Of a stretch of 5,694 nucleotides of DNA, positions 1 to 5,694 are shown piece after piece. The first letter of the stretch is position 1, and every line of letters starts with the position of its first letter. The position numbers and the translations under genes were made by a program. Source of the stretch: Anaerolineae bacterium (GTDB lineage: Bacteria; Chloroflexota; Anaerolineae; Anaerolineales; Anaerolineaceae); assembly GCA_016213455.1 (NCBI GenBank), contig JACRAG010000317.1, positions 1-5,694 of the forward strand, read 5' to 3'. Under the pieces are notes generated by a model that saw nothing but the letters and a program-made list of their open reading frames with translations, was not told where the DNA came from and did not search any database.

Positions 1-1398
1 AACCTGGCCCTTTCGGGTGTGTATGCCGACTCATCCAGCGAAGGGCTGCGTTACTACGGTCCCACGGTGGGGATTGGCCCGACCATCATGCTGCCGGTCG
101 CCGCGGCGCTCAAATTGGGCGGTGTTGGGCTGTTTCAGGCGCGCATGGTGATTGTGCTGTACCTGCTGGCTGCTGCGCTGTGTTTTTATGTGCTGGCGCA
201 GCGCCTGGGAGGCAGCTGGTTTGCGTTGGCGGCTTCTGCGCTGCTGCTCACTTCTCGGGGAACCGGCATGCTCGAATACGGGCGGCAGGTGCTGGGTGAG
301 GTGCCCGGCCTGTTTTATCTGCTGGCAGGATTGCTGGCCTGGTATGCCGCGTGGGAGAAACCCGAATGGAAACGGCTGAGCCTGGCAGGGCTGTTGTTGG
401 GATTGAGCCTGGTGACCAAAAACCAGTTCCTGATCGTGCTAGTTCCGGCGTTGGGCGCGGCCTGGCTGGCCAATTTGATCTATTACAAGGCGGCGCCGCA
501 ACGCCTGTTTATTGTTCCTGGCGCGGTGATGCTGGCTTGTTACGTGGCATGGCAGGCTGTGCTGGTGTTTTTTCTGGGGCCCTCCACTCCGGCTGAGAAC
601 TTCGCGTTGATCCGCGCCGGCACAGCTGAAGCTGCCCTGGTCTTCTCCAGTGATCTGATGAAACGTGCGCTGGGTGAACTGCTCAGCCTGAAAGTGTATC
701 TGGGTCTGCTGGTGCCCGGGTTGGTTTATGGTTTGATCCTGTCCTTGCAGCGTGGTAAAGATGGGCTGCGCTGGGGAATCCTGCTGGCGCTGGTTGGCAG
801 CAACCTGGCTTGGTACGTGCTGGCCTCAGTGAGCTGGATTCGTTATGCATTTCCGGGGCTGGCGCTTTCGGCGCTTTTCATCGCACGCTTTTTCTGGGAC
901 CTCTCACAGGGTTTCAATCTGAACCTGCCTGAATGGCTGCGCTCGCTGCGCGCCGGGCGGGGCGTGCCGGTTGACCAGGCCCTGCGGGGAGTGATGCTGG
1001 TCTGGCTGGGATTGGCGGTCTTGCTGCCGCTGGCCCAGACCGGGTTGGATATCTTGCGCCCGCCCTTCAATGCGCCGCGCGTCATGGCAGAATATATGCA
1101 GGCCAATGTGCCAGCTGCTGCCGAAGTGGAAACGTGGGAGCCGGAGATGGGCTTCCTGACCGACCATCGTTATCATTATCCACCGCAAAGCCTGCTTTAT
1201 CAGGCGGTTTCTTATATCTGGCGGGACGGTACAGCCCCGGCAGATTCTTATCGGTATGTGCAAGACAATCGCCCCGCCTATGTCCTGGTGGGTGCGTTCT
1301 CCGCATGGGTTCAGCTTTATCCACAAGATTTTCTCGAGGCAAATTACACCCTCGAAACTGAAATCGGTGGGTACCGCCTGTACCGGTCCATGCCGTAG
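1..1398 (+). CDS. Partial GT39-like (GT-C fold) membrane glycosyltransferase, 3' part
   Basis: The reading frame is open from base 1 to the TAG at 1396-1398, giving 465 visible residues. A GTG at 19 could serve as a start, but the codons before it (NLALSG) read smoothly into the family-like stretch VYADSS..GPTVGIGPT, so the gene begins upstream and is truncated by the window. Many hydrophobic segments follow (roughly residues 26-42, 46-66, 72-86, 102-118, 127-160, 175-198, 230-248, 257-275, 280-295, 325-345). After them comes a soluble C-terminal part of about 110 residues (from NAPRVMAEYM onward, with DHRYHYPP). The motif RQVLGEVPGLFY, with Glu at visible residue 100, sits where GT39/ArnT/PMT-like proteins have a conserved acidic residue between membrane helices. 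Such enzymes usually transfer a sugar from a polyprenyl-phosphate donor on the outer face of the membrane. The first-loop Asp/Glu catalytic motif should be upstream and cannot be checked, and the acceptor is unknown. The next gene starts 32 nt downstream, so co-transcription is likely. Confidence 0.8.
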   Translation, partial: NLALSGVYADSSSEGLRYYGPTVGIGPTIMLPVAAALKLGGVGLFQARMVIVLYLLAAALCFYVLAQRLGGSWFALAASALLLTSRGTGMLEYGRQVLGEVPGLFYLLAGLLAWYAAWEKPEWKRLSLAGLLLGLSLVTKNQFLIVLVPALGAAWLANLIYYKAAPQRLFIVPGAVMLACYVAWQAVLVFFLGPSTPAENFALIRAGTAEAALVFSSDLMKRALGELLSLKVYLGLLVPGLVYGLILSLQRGKDGLRWGILLALVGSNLAWYVLASVSWIRYAFPGLALSALFIARFFWDLSQGFNLNLPEWLRSLRAGRGVPVDQALRGVMLVWLGLAVLLPLAQTGLDILRPPFNAPRVMAEYMQANVPAAAEVETWEPEMGFLTDHRYHYPPQSLLYQAVSYIWRDGTAPADSYRYVQDNRPAYVLVGAFSAWVQLYPQDFLEANYTLETEIGGYRLYRSMP

Positions 1399-1417
1399 CC
1401 TTTATATGTTGTAAGAT

Positions 1418-1423
1418 GGGAGG
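1418..1423 (+). promoter_or_regulatory. Ribosome binding site that sets the start at 1431
   Basis: GGGAGG lies 7 nt before the ATG at 1431. An in-frame ATG at 1416 would add MGGCP, but it overlaps this Shine-Dalgarno and has no good one of its own. Starting at 1431 gives a textbook signal peptide beginning MKTIR, so 1431 is preferred. Confidence 0.8.
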
Positions 1424-1430
1424 CTGTCCG

Positions 1431-4400
1431 ATGAAAACCATACGCTTAATGGTTAATTTGAGCCTGGTTGTGATCCTGCTCGCCGGTCTGGCGTTGGGCG
1501 CTGCGCCCACCGTGACGGCGCAAACACTTCCGGCTCCGGTGCTGGTGGTTGAGAACGGCGGCTTTGGGCGCACCCTTGGAGAACTGCTTCGCACAGAAGG
1601 CCTCAATGCCTATGACCAGGTGAACCTGAGCGCGGTGGATGCGGGCATGTTGGCCCAATACGACGTTGTCGTACTGGGGGCGACCGCACTCAACGTAACG
1701 CAAGCCGGTCTATTCCGCGCATATGTAAATACCGGCGGCAATCTACTGGCGATCAAGCCGGATGCGCAGCTCGCGGACCTCTTTGGCTTGGGCGCGGGCG
1801 CGGGTTCGCTCAGCAACGGCTACATGGCCATACAAAACGCGGCTACTTTTTCCACTGAACAGCCGGGCAGCGGACTGACCAATTTGAGCCTGCAGTTGCA
1901 TGTGCCTGCGGACCGCTACACGGTGACCGGTGCGGTCACGCTGGCGGCGTTGTACAGCGATCGCAACACAGGCACAGCCTACCCCGCGGCAGCCGCTGCC
2001 AATTATGGCGCCGGGCGGGCGGCGGCTTTCCTGTATGATCTGCCACAGAATATTGTGCTGACCCGTCAGGGCAACCCGGCCAAAGCCGGTCTGGATGTGG
2101 ACAGCGACGGCGTTGTTCGCACCATTGACTTGTTCTTGGGCAGCGGCGCTGAACCCAAATGGCTGGACCTGGAACGCGCACAGGTGCCGCAGGCGGATGA
2201 ACAAATGCGCTTCTTTGGCCGCCTGGTTCGCCTGCTGGCGAAACGGCCTTTACCGCAGTTGTGGTACTTCCCTGAAACCAACCGCACCATGCTGGTCTTG
2301 ACGGCGGACGCACATGCCAACCCGGTAAGCTATTTCCAATCGGAAATCAACAGCATGAATACGTACAACGCCAAAGCCACATTCTACATGGCGATTGGTG
2401 GAGACCCGAATAACACCAGCGTACAGGCCTGGCGCGCGCAGGGTCATGAATTTGGCATCCATCCTTATTGGTATAAACCGGACAGCTACCCACCGTTCAA
2501 CGTAACCAACCTCGCTGAAGGTTACAACGTGATGGATAACTGGTTCAGCATGACCTTCACCAGCCCGAAGTCGCGCACCGTGCGCCATCACCAGGTGAGT
2601 TGGCTTGGATATACGGACGCGGTTACGCTGGCTGCCAGTCACGGCATCGCCATGGACACCAACTACTACACCTGGGGCGCCTGGCTGCAGAAGAGCGATG
2701 GTTCCTGGGCGCGCGGGTATTCGACCGGTTCGGGTTTGCCGATGAAATTTTCGGATGTTTCTGGCGTACCGCTACCGGTGTATCAGCTGGCAACCCAGCT
2801 GGTGGATGAGCAGCTCATTTCCAGCGCTGGAGCTGGATATGAGAATTTAAGTGGTGCTCAAGGGACGGCGGTTTCGCGGGCATTGATCGACGCCAGCCAG
2901 GCGGGCTACTACTCGGCGCTGACAACCCAGTTCCATGTGGATTATTATCCGAACGGGGATGTCAAAAACTGGGTTGACCAGACCATGGCTTACGCATACA
3001 GCCTGGGCATACCCATGGTGGATGTGGATCGCTGGTTGAAATTCACCGAAACCCGGCGGGATGCCGGCCTGACGGATGTGACCTGGAATGCTGCGACCAA
3101 AGAATTGGTCTTTAACCTGGAGGCTGGCAGCGGCACCAGTGACCGCCTGAGCGTGATGGTCCCGCAGTTCTACAATGGGCTGGGCATCAGCAGCGTGCAG
3201 GTGGACGGGGCGGCGGCGAGCTTTTCCAATATGGCGGTGCGCGGAACGGCGATGAGCCTGGTGCCGGTCACGGCGGGTAACCATACCTTCCGTGTGCAGT
3301 ATGTGGTGGTTCCTCCTACGCCCACCCCACTCCCGCCGACGGCTACACCCATCCCGGCAACGGCGACCCCCACCAGCGCTGTCCCACCTACGGCGACGCC
3401 GACCGGCGTCTTGCCGCCGACCGCAACCGCGACCAGCGCTCCGCTGGCGACCAACACCCCCCTGCCTCCTACTGCGACCAATTCGCCCACTGGCGGGACG
3501 GTGCTGCACAGCAGCGTGGTTGACTTCTCGCCGGTGTGCGTGGTGAACAGCAACGTGCATGTGAGTCTGTTGGAGGGCGGTAACGTGGAGCTGGCAGCCA
3601 GCTACGCGGACGGGTTTGACGGCGCAGCGCTGGACGGCGCGCGTTGGAGCTCGGGTGCATGGGGCGGTGGAGCCTACAGCCCGGCGCCTGCGGGCGGCGT
3701 GCTGAACGTGCAAAGCCTGGGAGGCGGCTGGGTGAGATCGGTGCCGGTGTTCACGCGGCAAACGGTGGAGTTCGAGGCGGAGTTTGCGCCGGTGGCGTTC
3801 CAGCATGTGGGATTGGGCTCGGACGGGTTCACCGGGAGCCGCTACATCCTGTTCAGCACCTACACGGGAGATGGACGGCTGTACGCGCGCATGAACAACA
3901 ACGTATCGGAAGTGCGGTTGGACCTGGGTGTGCTGCCGGTGGGGATGCATGTGTACCGGATCGAGTGGGCCAGCCTGGACGCCGCCAACGATGTGGCGCG
4001 CTTCTACGTGGACGGGGTGTATGTGGGCGAGTTGAGCGTGCCGTCAGCCGGGGCGGGCAACTACTACGCGTACATTTCGAATGCCTCGGAGACACAGCCG
4101 CTGCGGGTGAGTGCGGTGCAGGTGACGCCTGGGTACCAGACGGCGGGCAGTCTGACGAGCTGCGCTTTGGATGCCGGGCTGGGCAACCTGTGGAACAGCT
4201 TGAGTTGGGACGGGGTGGTGAACGTCGGGACGCAGTTGAGTGTGGAAGCGCAGAGCTCGGCGGACGGGCTGACCTGGGGTGCGTGGAGCGTGCTGGGCAG
4301 TGCCGCCAGCTCGCCGGTGGCGGACCCGCAGCGCTATGTGCGCTACCGGGTGAACCTGGCTGGCGATGGATTGGCTACCCCGCTGCTGCGCTCGATCAGC

Positions 4401-4688
4401 CTGGTTTATGCGCCGGGGACGCCGGCGCCTGCCACGGCTACGCCCATCCCGCCGACGGCAACTCCGCTGCCCCCGACCGCAACGCCTTTGCCTCCAACAG
4501 CAACGCCATTGCCGCCGACCGCGACCCCACTGCCGCCCACGGCGACCTTAACCCCGCCGCCGCCGACAGCCACACTGGTGCCGCCGACGGCAACGCGCAC
4601 GCCAACGCGAACGCGTACGCCCACCCGCACCCGCATCCCAACGCGTACGCCCACGCCGACCCGGACGGCAACGCCGCTTCTGCCTTAA
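1431..4688 (+). CDS. Exported multidomain deacetylase-like protein with lectin module and Pro/Thr-rich tail
   Basis: The protein has 1085 residues. Residues 1-30 are a signal peptide (KTIR, a hydrophobic core, then V-T-A before Q31). Residues 36 to about 275 form a Rossmann/flavodoxin-like domain resembling class I glutamine-amidotransferase or ThuA folds. It has no cysteine, so it is not an amidotransferase. Residues 284-540 resemble a NodB-type polysaccharide deacetylase: LTADAH (D293, H295), GHEFGIH (H339, H344), RHHQVSW (R385, H387), MDTNYY (D409), TGSGLPMKF (432-440), FHVDYY (H502) and DVDRW (531-535). The usual second Asp after D293 is Ala, and the usual second His after H344 is Tyr348, so activity is uncertain. 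A beta domain (about 545-627) and a Pro/Thr linker (628-689) follow. Next come a concanavalin-A-like lectin region (about 690-905) and a beta-sandwich (about 911-994), with the only two mature-protein cysteines, C703 and C911. A Pro/Thr tail (995-1085) ends the protein. It probably acts outside the cell on or at a surface glycan. It follows the glycosyltransferase by 32 nt and precedes a paralogue. Substrate is unknown and no gene name is assignable. Confidence 0.85.
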   Translation: MKTIRLMVNLSLVVILLAGLALGAAPTVTAQTLPAPVLVVENGGFGRTLGELLRTEGLNAYDQVNLSAVDAGMLAQYDVVVLGATALNVTQAGLFRAYVNTGGNLLAIKPDAQLADLFGLGAGAGSLSNGYMAIQNAATFSTEQPGSGLTNLSLQLHVPADRYTVTGAVTLAALYSDRNTGTAYPAAAAANYGAGRAAAFLYDLPQNIVLTRQGNPAKAGLDVDSDGVVRTIDLFLGSGAEPKWLDLERAQVPQADEQMRFFGRLVRLLAKRPLPQLWYFPETNRTMLVLTADAHANPVSYFQSEINSMNTYNAKATFYMAIGGDPNNTSVQAWRAQGHEFGIHPYWYKPDSYPPFNVTNLAEGYNVMDNWFSMTFTSPKSRTVRHHQVSWLGYTDAVTLAASHGIAMDTNYYTWGAWLQKSDGSWARGYSTGSGLPMKFSDVSGVPLPVYQLATQLVDEQLISSAGAGYENLSGAQGTAVSRALIDASQAGYYSALTTQFHVDYYPNGDVKNWVDQTMAYAYSLGIPMVDVDRWLKFTETRRDAGLTDVTWNAATKELVFNLEAGSGTSDRLSVMVPQFYNGLGISSVQVDGAAASFSNMAVRGTAMSLVPVTAGNHTFRVQYVVVPPTPTPLPPTATPIPATATPTSAVPPTATPTGVLPPTATATSAPLATNTPLPPTATNSPTGGTVLHSSVVDFSPVCVVNSNVHVSLLEGGNVELAASYADGFDGAALDGARWSSGAWGGGAYSPAPAGGVLNVQSLGGGWVRSVPVFTRQTVEFEAEFAPVAFQHVGLGSDGFTGSRYILFSTYTGDGRLYARMNNNVSEVRLDLGVLPVGMHVYRIEWASLDAANDVARFYVDGVYVGELSVPSAGAGNYYAYISNASETQPLRVSAVQVTPGYQTAGSLTSCALDAGLGNLWNSLSWDGVVNVGTQLSVEAQSSADGLTWGAWSVLGSAASSPVADPQRYVRYRVNLAGDGLATPLLRSISLVYAPGTPAPATATPIPPTATPLPPTATPLPPTATPLPPTATPLPPTATLTPPPPTATLVPPTATRTPTRTRTPTRTRIPTRTPTPTRTATPLLP
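3312..3497 (+). repeat. Degenerate Pro/Thr linker repeat inside the exported protein
   Basis: This stretch encodes residues 628-689, a low-complexity linker built from irregular PPTATP-type units (PTPTPLPPTATP, AVPPTATPTG, LPPTATAT, PLPPTATN). It separates the deacetylase-like half from the lectin half. Such linkers are common in secreted Chloroflexota proteins and probably act as extended spacers, possibly glycosylated on Thr. The units vary too much for an exact DNA tandem repeat. Confidence 0.8.
4413..4685 (+). repeat. C-terminal Pro/Thr repeat tail with 21-bp tandem units
   Basis: This encodes residues 995-1085. Positions 4443-4547 are five consecutive 21-bp units, one reading PIPPTAT and four PLPPTAT, and a related LVPPTAT unit lies at 4575-4595. 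The protein repeat is perfect across the four PLPPTAT units, but third codon positions differ, so the array is not freshly expanded. From about 4596 the repeat changes to Arg-containing TPTRTR units, including a 15-bp direct repeat (4610-4624 and 4640-4654, 30-bp period). The protein ends in this tail, with no membrane anchor or sorting motif after it. Confidence 0.85.
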
Positions 4689-4740
4689 AAGTATCTCGCG
4701 GTAAAGTCCTTTATTTGTAATATCTTTCATCCTGGAGAAT

Positions 4741-4770
4741 GCAGCCGGCGTTGAAATACACGCCGGCTGC
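4741..4770 (+). terminator. Perfect 11-bp inverted repeat; possible terminator or mRNA hairpin
   Basis: GCAGCCGGCGT (4741-4751) pairs perfectly with ACGCCGGCTGC (4760-4770) around an 8-nt loop. Nine of the eleven pairs are GC, so the hairpin should be stable. It lies 52 nt after the stop of the upstream gene and ends 16 nt before the Shine-Dalgarno of the next one. No T-tract follows on the + strand, so a classic Rho-independent terminator is not well supported. It could instead be a partial terminator, a processing or stability hairpin that lowers read-through, or an operator. The inverted repeat itself is directly visible; its role is inferred. Confidence 0.5.
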
Positions 4771-4786
4771 GAAATGCTATTTCACT

Positions 4787-4793
4787 GGAGGGG
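4787..4793 (+). promoter_or_regulatory. Ribosome binding site of the second deacetylase-like gene
   Basis: GGAGGGG ends 9 nt before the ATG at 4803. This and the signal peptide beginning MKLKRW fix the start. The ATG at 4739, in another frame, has no suitably spaced Shine-Dalgarno and lies at the hairpin. Confidence 0.75.
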
Positions 4794-4802
4794 AAATCCA
4801 TA

Positions 4803-5694
4803 ATGAAACTCAAACGTTGGATTCAGATTTGTGTCATTTTTGTGCTCATTTTCAACCTGTTTGCTTCACCGGTGGCGCCTACACAGGCGGACTCACCCAG
4901 CGGAATGCCGATTCTAGTCATTGAAAACGGCGCTTTCGGTCGTTACACTGGCGAATTGCTGCGCACGGAGGGTTTGAATAGTTTTGACATCAAAACCCTG
5001 GCCGATGTGACTCAGTTGATGTTGAGTGATTACGAGCTAGTCATCCTGGGACCAGGCGCGCTGAATGCCACCCAGTCGGGCTGGCTGCACACCTATGTGC
5101 AAAACGGCGGCAACCTGCTGGCGCTGCGTCCGGACAGCCAGATTGTCGATCTGTTCGGGCTTGGCGCGGGAGCCGGCTCTCTTCCCAACGGGTATATGGG
5201 CATCCAGACCGCAGCCACATTCTCCGGCGAAACACCCGGCGCAAACCTGACCGATCAAACGCTGCAGGTGCATGTGCCGCTGGATCAATATGCTCTGGGG
5301 AGCGGCACAGCCCTGGCGACGGTTTATTCCGATGCCAGCACCGCCACGGCCTATCCGGCGGTTGCTGCAGGTTCACATGGTTCCGGTCGGGCAGTAGCTT
5401 TCCTGTACGACCTGCCGCAAAACATTGTGCTGACCCGCCAGGGCAACCCCGCCAATGTCAATCTGGATGTGGACAATGATACGGCGGTTCGAACGATCGA
5501 CCTTTTCATTGGTCAGGGGACGAACCCTGACTGGCTGGATCTCGATCGCGCCGGCGTGCAGCAGGCGGACGAACAGTTGCGCCTATTCAGCCGCCTGGTG
5601 CACCTGTTGATGGTGCGTCCCATGCCGCAGTTGTGGTATTTTCCGGATGATAACAAGACCATGTTGATCCTCACCGGGGATGCCCATGCAGATC
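4803..5694 (+). CDS. Exported deacetylase-like protein, paralogue of the upstream gene, 5' part
   Basis: The frame is open from the ATG at 4803 to the window end without a stop, giving 297 complete residues; the gene continues beyond. Residues 1-29 form a signal peptide (KLKR, a hydrophobic core rich in Ile, Val and Phe, then T-Q-A before D30). Residues 36-297 align without a gap to residues 36-297 of the preceding protein, with about 169 of 262 identical by hand count. Shared blocks include ENG.FGR..GELLRTEGLN, DLFGLGAGAGSL, FLYDLPQNIVLTRQGNPA and PQLWYFP. The visible part is the Rossmann-like N-terminal domain, again cysteine-free after the signal peptide. It then enters the first deacetylase motif, LTGDAHAD, whose D293 and H295 fall at the same residue numbers as in the paralogue and whose second Asp is again Ala. 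The remaining catalytic motifs and any lectin or Pro/Thr region lie outside the window. It probably works in the same extracellular process as its neighbour, perhaps with a different substrate. Confidence 0.85.
   Translation, partial: MKLKRWIQICVIFVLIFNLFASPVAPTQADSPSGMPILVIENGAFGRYTGELLRTEGLNSFDIKTLADVTQLMLSDYELVILGPGALNATQSGWLHTYVQNGGNLLALRPDSQIVDLFGLGAGAGSLPNGYMGIQTAATFSGETPGANLTDQTLQVHVPLDQYALGSGTALATVYSDASTATAYPAVAAGSHGSGRAVAFLYDLPQNIVLTRQGNPANVNLDVDNDTAVRTIDLFIGQGTNPDWLDLDRAGVQQADEQLRLFSRLVHLLMVRPMPQLWYFPDDNKTMLILTGDAHAD

Noticed and set aside
19..21. GTG as the true start of the first gene
   Set aside because: The frame is open upstream to base 1, and the encoded text looks like the inside of a GT39-type protein, so the gene is cut by the window edge.
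1412..1417. TAAGAT as a -10 box before the gene at 1431
   Set aside because: It would place transcription initiation at or inside the ribosome binding site, and no -35 match is visible. Co-transcription with the upstream gene explains the 32-nt gap better.
2847..3950. Long open frame on the minus strand (367 codons)
   Set aside because: It is fully antisense to the well-supported exported-protein gene. Its translation is His/Arg-rich, with no hydrophobic core pattern or recognisable motif, as expected from GC-rich codon shadows.
4443..4595. CRISPR array or non-coding satellite repeat
   Set aside because: The 21-bp units are directly adjacent with no spacers, stay in frame, and encode PLPPTAT with synonymous variation, so they are protein-level repeats.
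3644..4720. Second long + strand frame (358 codons) overlapping the lectin part
   Set aside because: Its translation is Gly/Arg/Ala low-complexity without domain features, and it lies over a region with clear domain coding in the other frame.
4718..4723. TAATAT as a -10 promoter box for the second exported gene
   Set aside because: No convincing -35 element lies 16-18 bp upstream (the sequence there is GC-rich, around CTCGCG), so a promoter is not supported.
4739..4924. Small + strand frame starting at the hairpin (61 codons)
   Set aside because: The GGAG before its ATG is only 1 nt away, and most of it overlaps the signal-peptide region of the real gene at 4803.

Overview
The window is a 5.7 kb, GC-rich, densely coded piece of bacterial chromosome with three genes, all on the + strand. 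The most likely source is Chloroflexota, probably an Anaerolineae/Caldilineae-type organism. This is an inference from style: long secreted proteins with 'PPTATPLPPTATP' linkers, polytopic GT39-like glycosyltransferases and canonical GGAGG ribosome binding sites are typical of that group. No rRNA, tRNA or marker gene is present to confirm it.

Layout. (1) Positions 1-1398 hold the 3' part of a polytopic membrane protein resembling GT-C/GT39 (ArnT/PMT-like) glycosyltransferases; its catalytic N-terminus lies before the window. (2) After a 32-nt gap with a strong Shine-Dalgarno, 1431-4688 encodes a 1085-residue exported multidomain protein. Its parts are a signal peptide, a Cys-free Rossmann-like N-terminal domain, a divergent polysaccharide-deacetylase (NodB-like) domain, a small beta domain, a Pro/Thr linker, a concanavalin-A-like lectin plus beta-sandwich module, and a 91-residue Pro/Thr tail that turns Arg-rich. 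(3) After a 114-nt spacer with a perfect 11-bp hairpin, 4803 to the window end is the start of a second, paralogous exported protein. Its 297 visible residues align without gaps to the first, at about 65% identity by hand count. The window cuts it inside the first deacetylase motif.

How they may work together. A membrane glycosyltransferase followed by two exported deacetylase-like proteins, one carrying a carbohydrate-binding-like module, suggests a cell-surface glycan assembly or modification locus. The functional link is inferred from gene order only. The most interesting point is that both paralogues carry T-x-D-A-H where NodB-type enzymes usually have two adjacent aspartates. The first protein also lacks the second His of the usual metal motif. 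These are therefore either enzymes with a rearranged metal site or non-catalytic glycan-binding proteins. I see no mobile element, CRISPR array, RNA gene or defence system.
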